This document shows positions 1-9,175 of a stretch of DNA of 64,000 nt, one piece after another. Origin of the DNA: Bacilliculturomica massiliensis (GTDB lineage: Bacteria; Bacillota; Clostridia; Peptostreptococcales; Anaerovoracaceae). The notes below the pieces were generated by a model. That model did not search any database and was not told where the DNA came from. It saw nothing but the letters and a program-made list of their open reading frames with translations. The DNA is taken from the NCBI RefSeq assembly GCF_900605495.1, contig NZ_LR027602.1, positions 607,797 to 671,796 on the forward strand, written 5' to 3'. A program made the position numbers and the translations under genes. Numbering within the stretch: position 1 is the first letter of the stretch; each line of letters begins with the position of its first letter.

Positions 1-329
1 TCGTATACGGGACTGCCTCTTTCCATTACTGCAGCCCGACCGCCGGAGCCCGGTCTTCGCAGCGCGATCATTGCAGCCCGACCGCCGGAGCCCGGCCGCT
101 GCAGAACGCTCACGTCTGGCCATGCCCCGCCTGCCGGGGCATGGCGCACCCGGGCAGTGAGGGCATGGCGCACCCGGACAGGGCCGGGCGCGCAGCCGAC
201 AGATCGTCCAAACGGCCTGCAGGCTGTTTCAGACCCCGGCGCGGGCTTGACGCCGGCGAGGTGGAAGCGGCGGAGGGCGGATCCGGGACTCGTGTCCGGC
301 GCAAAAACCGCGAGAGAAGGAGGTGCCCT
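1..329. repeat. GC-rich intergenic stretch with short repeats
   Basis: No convincing gene was seen here. A 23-bp unit that starts GCAGCCCGACCGCCGGAG occurs at 31-53 and again at 73-95, a period of 42 bp. A second pair, built on GGCATGGCGCACCCGG, lies at about 138-176. Open frames across it are low-complexity and run into the real gene at 330 without a ribosome binding site of their own. Similar GC-rich intergenic repeats occur at 29834-29942 and 32444-32530, so this may be a habit of the genome. Confidence 0.6.
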
Positions 330-1499
330 ATGGCTGATACATTTTCCAACAGCTTGATCAATAACAGCATCTACCATCTGCTGAATTTTGAGAAATACAG
401 CAACTTCCAGGCCGCGGCCAGAGAAGCGGCCGTGAACAACAATTTTCAGCTGGTGTTGTTTTCCACAGATTTCAACACGGTATTCTCCGTGGAGACGCAG
501 CACAATACCAGTATTGAAGAAGCGGTCCGACGGGGGATCGAGAAGAACGTAGACAAGAATGTGAAGAATACGCGGGTGGACGTCAACGGTCTGCTCACCT
601 ATTGGGGTCCGGTGACGATCAGCGGAGTCAAATACTATCTGATGCTGGCGGACAACGACAATTCCTATTCTCAGGAGGAGATCTCCAAGCTGGCGGAGAT
701 CATCGAACTGGCCATGGGGATGTGGCGGTATAAACCGGAGAGGGACATCACCGCAGAGTTCATCAAGGCGCTGCGCCGGGGCAACCGCAGTCTGGCCTAC
801 AGTCTCAAGAGCGAATCTGATTTCAGCGAGGCCATGGTGAAGGGCGTGTATCTGGTGCCGGGGGTGGAAAAAGACGCCGGCCTGCGGATCATCACGGCCT
901 TCGAACAGGAATACGACATCAGCAGTCTGAAGATCGCCGAGGGCGACGAGATCAGCGGCGTGCTTCTGGCCAGCGATAAGGAAAAAGAATACGGCGAAAC
1001 GGAGTGGAAAAATCTGGCGGCGTCCCTGAAGGAAGCGGGCGCAAAGAAGATGTTCCACGTCAACATGCTGGACGGGATCGACGATGCGGCGGGCGCGTTT
1101 CAGATCATCAATGAAACCGAACCGTTTATCCAACTGATCTTTCCATACAAGAAATCCTTTTCAAAGTATGAATTGGCGCTGGCGTCCAACTGCGTGAATA
1201 TCTCGCTGAAGGGCGGATCGGTAAAGAAAAACTATCTGGATCTGCTGAAGCCCTTCAAGACAGCCGGTGAGTCCAAGAGCAGGCAGCTGATGGAGACTCT
1301 GGAGACCTTTGTGCTGGACGCGGGTCTCAACACGGCCAAGACTTCCCGGCTCATGGAGATCCACTCCAACACCGTACAGTACCGGCTGAAACGTATCAAG
1401 GAAATACTGGGCGTGGATATAACCGGAAATACCATCGTACCAGGGCTCATGATCGCACTGGCGATCGCCCGTATCGAGAAGAAGGTCAGATCTTTTTAA
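330..1499 (+). CDS. CdaR/PucR-type HTH transcriptional regulator
   Basis: A 389-residue regulator of the PucR/CdaR type. The C-terminus (about residues 335-375) carries the HTH_30-like helix-turn-helix, with [20 protein letters not shown] as the recognisable core. The N-terminal two thirds has no family I can name; in relatives this part senses a metabolite. The start is ATG 330, because AGAAGGAGG lies just before it; the reading frame stays open further upstream, but only through low-complexity repeat DNA. It is followed after 112 bp by coaX. The regulatory target is unknown; local control of the coaX-dus group is only a guess. Confidence 0.8.
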   Translation: MADTFSNSLINNSIYHLLNFEKYSNFQAAAREAAVNNNFQLVLFSTDFNTVFSVETQHNTSIEEAVRRGIEKNVDKNVKNTRVDVNGLLTYWGPVTISGVKYYLMLADNDNSYSQEEISKLAEIIELAMGMWRYKPERDITAEFIKALRRGNRSLAYSLKSESDFSEAMVKGVYLVPGVEKDAGLRIITAFEQEYDISSLKIAEGDEISGVLLASDKEKEYGETEWKNLAASLKEAGAKKMFHVNMLDGIDDAAGAFQIINETEPFIQLIFPYKKSFSKYELALASNCVNISLKGGSVKKNYLDLLKPFKTAGESKSRQLMETLETFVLDAGLNTAKTSRLMEIHSNTVQYRLKRIKEILGVDITGNTIVPGLMIALAIARIEKKVRSF

Positions 1500-1611
1500 G
1501 ATCTTCTCAGCGCCACTGCGCGGGGCGCGGCGGGAAGGAAAAACAGCCGGTGAACAGACCCGGACAGGGACGGAGGAACCGGCCAGACAAGGAAACGGAG
1601 CAAAGGAAAAT

Positions 1612-2445
1612 ATGTTACTAGCTTTTGACGTGGGAAACACAAACATTGTGCTCGGTGTCTTCAGGGACGGCAAATTGATCCAAAACTGGAGAATGGAAAC
1701 GGACAGGCAGAAAAGCGCCGACGAATACGGCATGCTGATCAATCAGTTTTTCGCCTATGAAGGTCTTAAGACCAGCGAGGTGAAGGACGTTATCATCTCC
1801 ACCGTGGTGCCTCCTATTCTCTACACGCTTCAGCACCTCTCAACGAAGTATTTCAACCGCAGGGCTATCGTCATCGGGCCCGGGATCAAAACGGGCCTGA
1901 TCGTTAAATACGATAATCCCAAACAGGTGGGCGCGGACCGTATCGTAAACGCGGTAGCGGCATACAATAAGTACGGCGGCCCGCTGATCGTCATTGATTT
2001 CGGAACGGCCACCACCTTCTGCGCCATCTCGGAGAAGGCGGAGTATCTGGGCGGGAGCATCACTTCCGGCATCAAGATCTCCTCCGAAGCCTTGTTTGAG
2101 AAGACGGCAAAACTTCCCCGGGTGGAACTGGAAGCGCCCGGGCACACGATCTGCAAAAATACCAACGAGAGCATGCAGGCCGGCCTTGTTTACGGATACA
2201 TGGGTGTGGTGGAATATATCGTGCGGCTCATGAAAAAAGAACTGGCGGAGATCTGCGGAGCGGAAAAGGAGCCTGTGGTCGTGGCCACCGGCGGCCTGGC
2301 GACCCTCATCGACGAGGGCGTGAACTGCATCGATCACGTGGACAAGATGCTCACGCTGGAAGGTCTTCGGATCATCTACGAAAAGAATAAGCAGGCTCAC
2401 AACAGAGTGAAAAGCAAAGAACCCAGCGAATACATTCTGGAATAA
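1612..2445 (+). CDS. coaX: Type III pantothenate kinase
   Basis: Phosphorylates pantothenate to 4'-phosphopantothenate, the first step of coenzyme A synthesis, in the cytoplasm. The 277-residue length is normal for CoaX. The N-terminal phosphate-binding motif FDVGNTN is at residues 5-11, a GADRIVNA motif lies near residue 105, and IDFGTATTF, typical of the ASKHA fold, follows near residue 127. Type III enzymes need a monovalent cation and are not inhibited by CoA (family knowledge). It sits just upstream of a tRNA-dihydrouridine synthase gene, a common pairing in Bacillota. Confidence 0.95.
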   Translation: MLLAFDVGNTNIVLGVFRDGKLIQNWRMETDRQKSADEYGMLINQFFAYEGLKTSEVKDVIISTVVPPILYTLQHLSTKYFNRRAIVIGPGIKTGLIVKYDNPKQVGADRIVNAVAAYNKYGGPLIVIDFGTATTFCAISEKAEYLGGSITSGIKISSEALFEKTAKLPRVELEAPGHTICKNTNESMQAGLVYGYMGVVEYIVRLMKKELAEICGAEKEPVVVATGGLATLIDEGVNCIDHVDKMLTLEGLRIIYEKNKQAHNRVKSKEPSEYILE

Positions 2446-2576
2446 AGTCCGGCGGACCCTGCCGGGACGCCTGCAGGACAGAGAAAGGAATCCGGGCGGC
2501 GCAGCAGCCCGGCGGCGGTCTGCGGCGGTATGAAAGCCGGCCGCGGCGGCATGCTGCAGCGTCTGGAGATCAGGAT

Positions 2577-3584
2577 ATGGGATTGATAGATCATATGGAA
2601 AACAAACAAAATAAGACGGCGGACTGCGCCAGGATAGGGGACATTTCATTTAATGCCCCTTTTTTTCTGGCGCCTTTAGCAGGGATCACGGACAGCCCGT
2701 TCCGGCGCTTGTGCCGGGAGATGGGCGCCGGTCTCGTGTATTCTGAGATGGTCAGCGGCAAGGGACTCTTTTACAACGACAAGGCCACGGAGCGGCTCCT
2801 GTACATTCACCCGTCGGAGAAGCCGGCGGCCTATCAGGTGTTTGGCTCAGAGCCGGATATTCTGCGTTTTACGGCGGAAAAGCTGGCGGACAGGGAAAAC
2901 TGTCTGCTGGACATTAATATGGGCTGCCCGGTGCCGAAGGTGGTCAAAAACGGCGAGGGTTCCGCACTGATGAAAGATCCGGTCCTGGCGGCGGAGCTCG
3001 TAAAAGCGGCCGTATCGGCGGCCGGAAAGCCCGTCACCGTGAAAATGCGCATCGGCTGGGATGAGAAATCCATAAACGCAGTGGATTTTGCAAAGCGTAT
3101 GGAGGACGCCGGGGCGGCGGCAATCGCCGTACACGGCAGGACCCGGGAGCAGTTTTATTCAGGAAACGCGGACTGGGACGTCATCAGAGCCGTCAAACAG
3201 GCGGTCTCTGTGCCGGTCATCGGAAATGGCGACGTGTTTTGCGGCGAGGATGCTCTGCGCTTGATGGAGGAGACGGGCTGCGACTTCGTTATGATCGCCA
3301 GGGGCGCCCTTGGCAATCCGTGGATCTTCCGGGAGGCCAACGCTCTCTGGGAGAGCGGCCGCCGGCTGGAGAGACCATCGACGGCGGAGAAGAAGGAAAT
3401 TATGATCCGGCATTTTGAGAGTCTGCTGGAGCTGAAGGGGGAATACGCCGCGGTACGCGAGATGAGGAAACACGTGGGATGGTATATGAAGGGCGTCCAC
3501 GGGTCTGCTCAGCTGCGCAGGGAGATCAACAGCCTGACAGAGGCGGAGGCGATTTTCCGTAAATTCGATGAAATTTGTGTGTAG
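2577..3584 (+). CDS. dusB: tRNA-dihydrouridine synthase, DusB-type
   Basis: An FMN enzyme that reduces specific uridines in tRNA to dihydrouridine with NADPH. The 335-residue protein shows the DUS signatures: APLAGITDSPFRRLCRE near the N-terminus, the active-site motif NMGCPVPKVVKNGEGSALM with the catalytic Cys, VKMRIGW, and the VHGRTREQFY motif of the DusB group. The start is ATG 2577, with GGAG eight bases before it; a second ATG at 2592 is less well placed. The preceding 131 bp (2446-2576) is GC-rich and shows nothing else. Confidence 0.93.
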   Translation: MGLIDHMENKQNKTADCARIGDISFNAPFFLAPLAGITDSPFRRLCREMGAGLVYSEMVSGKGLFYNDKATERLLYIHPSEKPAAYQVFGSEPDILRFTAEKLADRENCLLDINMGCPVPKVVKNGEGSALMKDPVLAAELVKAAVSAAGKPVTVKMRIGWDEKSINAVDFAKRMEDAGAAAIAVHGRTREQFYSGNADWDVIRAVKQAVSVPVIGNGDVFCGEDALRLMEETGCDFVMIARGALGNPWIFREANALWESGRRLERPSTAEKKEIMIRHFESLLELKGEYAAVREMRKHVGWYMKGVHGSAQLRREINSLTEAEAIFRKFDEICV

Positions 3585-3670
3585 AAGAAAAGAAAATTGA
3601 ATTTGTTTTGTTTAGAACTAACATAATAAGAAGAAGTAAAGTGTTTTTTACAAAACTGGTTGAATTTTTC

Positions 3671-3699
3671 TTGTTCCCCAGAGGAGATTGTGGTAGAAT
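3671..3699 (+). promoter_or_regulatory. Predicted sigma-A promoter of the NSS transporter
   Basis: TTGTTC at 3671-3676 and TAGAAT at 3694-3699 are separated by exactly 17 bp. The predicted transcript would have an untranslated leader of about 147 bases before ATG 3853. No known riboswitch pattern was recognised in that leader. Confidence 0.55.
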
Positions 3700-3852
3700 A
3701 AATATTAAGATAATTCCAAATCTTCTACTAATTTAACAAGGAAGGGGGACGGATTTTCGGTTCTCTGTTTGTGTCACGGCCCGGCACGATTAGATGAACG
3801 TTCTATTTTTATACGTTTAGTCATCATTATTTTTAATAAGGAGGTTTTCTTA

Positions 3853-5253
3853 ATGGAAAAAGAAAACAGAGGCCAGTGGGGCAGCAGCTTCGGGTTCGTC
3901 ATGGCGGCTGTAGGGTCCGCCGTAGGGTTGGGCAATCTGTGGGGCTTTCCGTTCAAGATGGGAGTTGGCGGGGGCTTTGCTTTTTTGATCATTTATTTGA
4001 TATTAGCTGTCTTTGTGGGTTACGTGGTCATGATCAGTGAGTTGACCATCGGCCGAAAGACGGGAAAGAGCGTTCTCGGCGCGTACCAGGATCTGAGCAA
4101 AAAGTACACGATCCTGGGAGTGTTCGGCGTGCTGTCTCCTGCGTTGATCCTGGGCTTTTACAGCATGCTGGGAGGATACTGCATCAAGTACGCCGTCGCC
4201 AATCTAGGCGACGCGTTCCACGCATCCTGGGGCGTGGGCGGCGCGAATCCCGCCGACTATTTCTCTGCCTTTACGGTAGACCAGGTATGGACTGTGGGAT
4301 ACAGCTTTATATTTGTGGCGCTGACGGTGCTGGTCGTTGTGGGAGGCGTCGCCGGAGGCATCGAAAAGTTTACCAAGGTAGCCATGCCGGCGTTGTTCTT
4401 CATGCTATTGATCGTCATCGTCCGATCTGTGACTCTTCCAGGAGCCGGCGCGGGTCTGGAATTTGTCTTTAAGCCGAATTTCGAGGTGTTTATGGGAACC
4501 GGCTGGATCAGCGTGCTGGCGCTGGCCGGAGGTCAGATGTTCTTCTCCCTCTCGCTGGGCATGGGCATCATGGTGACGTATGGTTCTTATCTCTCTAAGA
4601 AAGAAGACATTCAGTTCAATGCAATTCTGATTCCATTCTGTGATACGCTGATCGCGGTCATGGCCTCTTTGGCCATCATGCCTGCAGTGTTCGCCATGGG
4701 CCTTGAGCCCGACGCCGGTCCGGGCCTGCTGTTCATCACGCTGCAGACCGTGTTCTCCTCCATGGGGAGCATCGGACCATTCTTTGGATTCCTGTTCTAT
4801 GCATTGGTGTTTATCGCGGCCATCACTTCTTCCATCTCTTTGACAGAGGTTTTGGTTTCCGTGGTGATCGACAAAAAAGCGGAGAAGGGCGGTAATATGA
4901 ATCGAAAAACAGTTTCGATCATAATCGGTCTGATCATCTTCGCAGAAGCTGCGCTGGTATCTGTGGACGGTCTGGGAGCGAACGGTCTGCCCCAGCCTCT
5001 GGGTTTCTGCTGGCTGGACTTTCTGGACCTCCTGTCTGAGGGCCTGATGATGCCGATCGGCGCCATGGTCATGTCGCTGATCGTCGGCTGGAAGCTGGGA
5101 CTCAAATTCCTGGAATCTGAGATCACCCTTGAGGGCAACAGGTTCCGGGCCCGCGGCTATATCCTGTTCTGTCTGCGCTTTGTGGCTCCAATACTGATCT
5201 TCCTGGTTCTGCTGGGTCAGATCGACACCTTCTTCAAGATGGATTGGTTCTAA
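3853..5253 (+). CDS. Sodium-dependent amino acid transporter (NSS/SNF family)
   Basis: A 466-residue inner-membrane symporter with a LeuT-type fold. The N-terminus carries the family signature MAAVGSAVGLGNLWGFPF (the GNLWxFP motif of the first helix), and about eleven to twelve hydrophobic segments follow, ending with a helix near the C-terminus. Relatives couple sodium entry to uptake of neutral or aromatic amino acids; the substrate cannot be read here. The start is ATG 3853, with AAGGAGG at 3838-3844; the upstream in-frame extension is not hydrophobic transporter sequence and lacks a ribosome site. It is monocistronic, ending at the strong hairpin at 5315-5350. Amino-acid uptake fits the ilvE/vor operon that converges on it. 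Confidence 0.92.
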   Translation: MEKENRGQWGSSFGFVMAAVGSAVGLGNLWGFPFKMGVGGGFAFLIIYLILAVFVGYVVMISELTIGRKTGKSVLGAYQDLSKKYTILGVFGVLSPALILGFYSMLGGYCIKYAVANLGDAFHASWGVGGANPADYFSAFTVDQVWTVGYSFIFVALTVLVVVGGVAGGIEKFTKVAMPALFFMLLIVIVRSVTLPGAGAGLEFVFKPNFEVFMGTGWISVLALAGGQMFFSLSLGMGIMVTYGSYLSKKEDIQFNAILIPFCDTLIAVMASLAIMPAVFAMGLEPDAGPGLLFITLQTVFSSMGSIGPFFGFLFYALVFIAAITSSISLTEVLVSVVIDKKAEKGGNMNRKTVSIIIGLIIFAEAALVSVDGLGANGLPQPLGFCWLDFLDLLSEGLMMPIGAMVMSLIVGWKLGLKFLESEITLEGNRFRARGYILFCLRFVAPILIFLVLLGQIDTFFKMDWF

Positions 5254-5314
5254 CGCATGCCGGGATCAGTACGGGGTGAAGTTCAAAATGTAATTCAAGC
5301 AGAAATATAAAAGC

Positions 5315-5350
5315 AGCGGCCCGGAACGCCATATGGCGTTCCGGGCCGCT
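5315..5350. terminator. Bidirectional terminator between NSS gene and ilvE
   Basis: A perfect inverted repeat with arms AGCGGCCCGGAACGCCAT (5315-5332) and its complement (5333-5350), followed by TTCTTTTC on the plus strand. On the minus strand it is followed by a T-rich run, so it can serve both converging units. Confidence 0.88.
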
Positions 5351-5394
5351 TTCTTTTCGGCTGTGTTTTTTATAACACAGGAAATATCGTCCAT

Positions 5395-6465
5395 TTATAT
5401 TTCGACTACCCACCCAAAGGGATCATCCTTTTTGCCTGTCTGGATGCCGTAGATCTCATCGTACAGCTTCTGGGAGAGAGCACCGATCTCGTTGTTGTTG
5501 ATGGTCACGCTCTTGTCTTTCCAGATCAGCTCGCCCACAGGGGAGATGACGGCGGCCGTTCCCGTGGCGAAAACCTCGGTCAGATTGCCGGCCTCGTGGG
5601 CCTGGAAGATCTCAGAGAGCAGAAGCTTGCGCTCCGTCACCTTCATGCCCCAGTGACGCAGCAGGGTGAGAACGGAATCTCTGGTGATGCCCGGCAGGAT
5701 GGTGCCGTCCAGAGGGGCGGTGATGATCTCGTCGCCGATCATGAAAAAGGCGTTGGAGGTTCCGATCTCCTCCACATATCGCCTCTCCACGCCGTCCAGC
5801 CACAGAACCTGGGAACAGCCCTTGTCGTGGGCCTTCTCCTGCGCCTTCAGCGCGCCGGCGTAGTTGCCGCCTACCTTGGCGTAGCCGGTGCCTCCCGGCG
5901 CGGCGCGGACGTATTCATCCTCGACGAAGATGCGGGTGGGAGCCAGACCGTTCTCATAATAGGAACCGGAAGGCGAGGCGATGATCACGTACAGGAACTC
6001 GTCGGAGGGCCGCACGCCCAGGAAAGGCTCGCTGGCAATGATGAAGGGGCGCAGATAGAGGGATGTGCCGTCGGCCTCGGGCACCCAGTCCTTCTCTACA
6101 GCCACCAGAGCTTTGATGGCCGCTACCTGAAGGTCTTCGTCCAGATCGGGAATGCACATTCTCTCGTTGGTGCGCCGGGTCCTCTTGGCGTTCATGTCGG
6201 GGCGGAACAGCAGCGTGCGGCCGTCGGCAGCGCGGTAAGCCTTCAGCCCCTCGAACATTTCCTGAGCGTAGTGGAACACAGCCGCTGCCGGATCCAGACA
6301 CAGGGGCTGATAGGGAACGATACGGCCGTCGTACCAGCCTTTTCCCGTCTTGTAATTCATAAGAAACATGTGATCGCTGAAGTGATTTCCGAATCCCAGC
6401 TTATCGGGATCGGGCTTTGTCTTCGGATTTTGGTTTTTTTCAATTGTGAATTCGAAACTCATCAT
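5395..6465 (-). CDS. ilvE: Branched-chain amino acid aminotransferase
   Basis: A PLP class IV aminotransferase (356 residues) that interconverts Leu/Ile/Val and their 2-oxoacids. Visible landmarks are FHYAQEMFEGLKAYR, LYLRPF, YAKVGGNYAGALKAQ with the PLP lysine region (AKVGGNYA), and VEEIGTSNAFF. It is the type II length (about 340-360). The start is ATG 6465 or the adjacent ATG 6462, after AAGGAGGAAATA. It is the last gene of the minus-strand operon, 65 bp behind the vor gamma subunit. The context suggests a catabolic role: it would supply 2-oxoisovalerate and homologues to the VOR-type oxidoreductase just upstream. Confidence 0.93.
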   Translation of the reverse strand: MMSFEFTIEKNQNPKTKPDPDKLGFGNHFSDHMFLMNYKTGKGWYDGRIVPYQPLCLDPAAAVFHYAQEMFEGLKAYRAADGRTLLFRPDMNAKRTRRTNERMCIPDLDEDLQVAAIKALVAVEKDWVPEADGTSLYLRPFIIASEPFLGVRPSDEFLYVIIASPSGSYYENGLAPTRIFVEDEYVRAAPGGTGYAKVGGNYAGALKAQEKAHDKGCSQVLWLDGVERRYVEEIGTSNAFFMIGDEIITAPLDGTILPGITRDSVLTLLRHWGMKVTERKLLLSEIFQAHEAGNLTEVFATGTAAVISPVGELIWKDKSVTINNNEIGALSQKLYDEIYGIQTGKKDDPFGWVVEI

Positions 6466-6530
6466 TATTTCCTCCTTGGTCTGTCGGGCGGCCCTGCCGG
6501 TATGGCGGCCGCCGGTATATATTGTTTCAG

Positions 6531-7064
6531 TTATTCAGTCCAGGCAGTGAGAGCCGGTTTGTTTTTCGCCAACAGTCCGGCTTTCGCGCCTGTAAAGATC
6601 TTTTCAGCCAGAACTTTCTCCACGGTCTCATACCTGACGACGGCGGTCTTATTTATTATGGCGCCAAGCATTACGATATTTGATGATTTCTCATTTCCGA
6701 TCTTTTCGGCCAGACCGGCGGCGTCCACGGGGATCACGTTCACATCGCTGCGCCGGGGACTCTCGCGGATCAGGGAAGAGTTGAGAAAAATATTTCCCCC
6801 GGCCACCACAGCGCTTTCAAATTTCAGGAGAGAAGGCAGATTCATGGCCATCAGATCTGTGACAGAGTCCGCCAGCGGACAGGCGATGGGATCGTCGGAG
6901 ACGATGACGGTACAGTTCGCTGTGCCGCCGCGCATTTCGGGACCGTAGGAAGGCAGAAAAGTTACGTGTTTTTCTTCATACATTGCCGCGTAGGAGATGA
7001 TCTGACCGATCAGGAGAACGCCCTGACCGCCGAAGCCTGCAAGGATCAGTTTTCGGGTACTCAT
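6531..7064 (-). CDS. 2-oxoacid:ferredoxin oxidoreductase, gamma subunit (Vor/Kor type)
   Basis: A 177-residue gamma subunit of the POR/KOR superfamily. The N-terminus has the signature LAGFGGQGVLLIGQ, followed by PSYGPEMRGGTANCTV, both typical of KorC/VorC proteins. The gene starts at the base next to the beta subunit stop, a normal coupling for subunits of one complex. The complex oxidises a 2-oxoacid with CoA to an acyl-CoA and CO2 and reduces ferredoxin. Linkage to ilvE points to branched-chain 2-oxoacids rather than 2-oxoglutarate, but that is inference. Confidence 0.92.
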   Translation of the reverse strand: MSTRKLILAGFGGQGVLLIGQIISYAAMYEEKHVTFLPSYGPEMRGGTANCTVIVSDDPIACPLADSVTDLMAMNLPSLLKFESAVVAGGNIFLNSSLIRESPRRSDVNVIPVDAAGLAEKIGNEKSSNIVMLGAIINKTAVVRYETVEKVLAEKIFTGAKAGLLAKNKPALTAWTE

Positions 7065-7811
7065 TTATTTCACCTCCTCGGGGCATCTGAAATTACCCAG
7101 CGGATAGTAGGGGATCATATTTTCGCGAAGCCATGCCTGGGCCTTTACCGGCGTCATTCCCCAGTTGGTAGGACAGGTGGACAGGATCTCTACAAAGCTG
7201 AATCCCAGCCGTTTTTCCTGCACGTCCAGAGCCTTTACAATGGCCTTCTTTGCACTGCGGATGTGAGCGGGGGAATCCAGAGCTACCCGTTCCACGAAGA
7301 CGGCCCCGTCGATAGTGGAGAGCATTTCCGCCACTCTCAGCGGCATTCCGGAGATTTCTTTTTTTCGGCCGTCAACGCTGGTGGTCGTCTTCTGGCCCAG
7401 CAGCGTGGTGGGGGCCATCTGTCCGCCGGTCATGCCGTAGATGGCGTTGTTGATAAAGAATGTGGTGAATTTTTCACCGCGGAGGGCGGCGTGGACGATC
7501 TCTCCGGCTCCAATGGAGGCCAGGTCGCCGTCTCCCTGATAAGTGAACACATATTTTTCCGGCCAGGCCCGGCGGATCCCTGCCGCCACAGCTGGGGCTC
7601 TTCCGTGGGCGGCCTCGCAGGAGTCCACGTTGAAGTACTGGTGCGCGGTGACGCTGCAGCCGATGGGACATACGCCTATGGTGTCCCCCAGGGCGTTTCG
7701 CTCATCGAGAGATTCCATGATAAGACGGTGGGCAATGCCGTGGGTACAGCCGGGGCAGTAGTGGGTATCCTGCTCCCGCATCCCCTTTGTATACTCAAAA
7801 ATAGGTTTCAT
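7065..7811 (-). CDS. 2-oxoacid:ferredoxin oxidoreductase, TPP-binding beta subunit
   Basis: A 248-residue beta subunit, the thiamine diphosphate-binding part. YCPGCTHG near the N-terminus and the TPP/Mg motif GDGDLASIGAGEIVHAA followed by FFINN are clear. GVCPIGCSV matches the beta subunits of VOR/KOR enzymes. It follows the alpha subunit gene by 40 bp and abuts the gamma gene. With alpha, gamma and the ferredoxin-like delta subunit it gives a complete four-subunit enzyme. Confidence 0.94.
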   Translation of the reverse strand: MKPIFEYTKGMREQDTHYCPGCTHGIAHRLIMESLDERNALGDTIGVCPIGCSVTAHQYFNVDSCEAAHGRAPAVAAGIRRAWPEKYVFTYQGDGDLASIGAGEIVHAALRGEKFTTFFINNAIYGMTGGQMAPTTLLGQKTTTSVDGRKKEISGMPLRVAEMLSTIDGAVFVERVALDSPAHIRSAKKAIVKALDVQEKRLGFSFVEILSTCPTNWGMTPVKAQAWLRENMIPYYPLGNFRCPEEVK

Positions 7812-7851
7812 CGATATCCATCCCTTTCCATTAAGAGTGAGTGAGAACGGA

Positions 7852-8934
7852 CTATTGATACTGACTCAGAAGCTCTTCCGCCCTGGCGGCAAGTTCCGCC
7901 GGGGTGAAGACCATGCCGCCGGACCGCTGGATCAGCCGAACCGGCTTGCGTCCCTTCACAGCCAGCTCTACGTCCTCGATCATCTGCCCCATGGAGAGCT
8001 CGGCGGAGACGATCAGCTTTGTGGTAGAGTGGTCGATCTGTTCGAAGGCATGGTAGGGGAAGGGCCACAGGGTGATAGGGCGGATCATGCCGGCCCTGAT
8101 CCCCCGCTGTCCCAGAAGCCGGATGGCCTCCGAGGCGATGCGGGAGACCGTGCCGAAGGCGGTGAAGACGATTTCCGCGCCCTCCAGGTCCACCGACTGG
8201 TATTCTGGAAGTTCTTGTTTCATGCGCTGATATTTTTGATCCAGCCGGATATTTTGATCCTCCAGCTGCTGAGGGTCCAGCCACAGGGAGCGGACCACGT
8301 TGCGGTCTCTGGCGCCGCCGCTGCCGGTCAGCGCCCAGGGTTTCTCCGCGGCGATCTCCGAGGCCGAGGATTGACGGCGGATCTGGGGAATGACTACCGG
8401 CTCCATCATCTGTCCCATCATGCCGTCGGCCAGCACGATGACAGGATTGCGGTAACGTCCCGCGGTATCGAAGGCACGGATGATAAGGTCCACAGCCTCC
8501 TGAATGCAGTACGGGGCATAGACCACAATGTGGTAGTCTCCGTTGCCGCCGCCCCGGGTCACCTGGCGGTAATCCGCCTGGCCGGGCTGGATGCCGCCGA
8601 TTCCCGGACCGCCGCGGGAGACGTTGACGGCCACCAGGGGCAGTTCGGCTGAGGCAATGAAGGAGAAACCTTCCTGCATGAGGGCGATCCCAGGGGAGGC
8701 GGAGGAAACCATGGCTTTCTTTCCCGCGCAGGCTCCGCCGTAGGCCATGTTGATGGCGGCAAGCTCGCTTTCCGCCTGAGCAAAGGTACCTCCAGCCCTT
8801 CCCAACTCCCGGGACATGTACTCTGTCAGTTCGTTCTGAGGGGTAATGGGGTAGCCGAAATACAGATCGCAGCCGGCTTGGATAGCGGCGGCTCCAAAGG
8901 CCTCATTGCCCTTCATCAATACTTTTTCGCTCAT
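7852..8934 (-). CDS. vorB: 2-oxoacid:ferredoxin oxidoreductase, alpha subunit (VorB-like)
   Basis: A 360-residue alpha subunit. The N-terminus, KVLMKGNEAFGAAAIQAG then FGYPITPQNELTEYM, is characteristic of the VorB group (3-methyl-2-oxobutanoate dehydrogenase); the SSASPGIALMQEGFSF segment follows. I chose ATG 8934, with GGAG eight bases before it, over GTG 8943, which overlaps that ribosome site. It lies 12 bp behind the ferredoxin-like subunit. The symbol is given because this N-terminal pattern and the ilvE neighbour both fit VorB, but 2-oxoglutarate-type KorA remains possible. Confidence 0.88.
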   Translation of the reverse strand: MSEKVLMKGNEAFGAAAIQAGCDLYFGYPITPQNELTEYMSRELGRAGGTFAQAESELAAINMAYGGACAGKKAMVSSASPGIALMQEGFSFIASAELPLVAVNVSRGGPGIGGIQPGQADYRQVTRGGGNGDYHIVVYAPYCIQEAVDLIIRAFDTAGRYRNPVIVLADGMMGQMMEPVVIPQIRRQSSASEIAAEKPWALTGSGGARDRNVVRSLWLDPQQLEDQNIRLDQKYQRMKQELPEYQSVDLEGAEIVFTAFGTVSRIASEAIRLLGQRGIRAGMIRPITLWPFPYHAFEQIDHSTTKLIVSAELSMGQMIEDVELAVKGRKPVRLIQRSGGMVFTPAELAARAEELLSQYQ

Positions 8935-8946
8935 ATGTATCACTCC

Positions 8947-9159
8947 TTACTCCGCGTCTATACGGATGACGCCGTCGGGGCAGCTCAGCGCGCAGCTGCA
9001 GCAGCCAATACATTGATCCTGATCGGTGACGCCCGCCGGATGATATCCTTTTATATTGATAGTATCCCGCAGCGCCAGAATGTTCTTGGGACAGACAGAA
9101 ATGCAGAGCTCGCAGCCCTTGCATTTATCTTCCCGAAAGGTAACAGTATAGTGGGTCAT
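8947..9159 (-). CDS. Ferredoxin-like delta subunit, 2x[4Fe-4S]
   Basis: A 70-residue protein with two classical cluster motifs, CKGCELCISVCP and CIGCCSCALSCP, each CxxCxxCxxxCP. It is the electron-accepting delta subunit of the downstream alpha-beta-gamma oxidoreductase. The start is ATG 9159 after GGAGG; an upstream in-frame extension is not ferredoxin-like. The gene order delta-alpha-beta-gamma is standard for VOR/KOR loci. Confidence 0.94.
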   Translation of the reverse strand: MTHYTVTFREDKCKGCELCISVCPKNILALRDTINIKGYHPAGVTDQDQCIGCCSCALSCPDGVIRIDAE

Positions 9160-9175
9160 AAGATAAACCTCCTGT

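Noticed and set aside
141-329. Longer form of the CdaR-type regulator
   Set aside because: The extension is made of repeat DNA and lacks a ribosome site, while AGAAGGAGG stands right before ATG 330.
3706-3852. Riboswitch in the NSS transporter leader
   Set aside because: The leader is long, but I could find no conserved core of a glycine, lysine or other amino-acid riboswitch.
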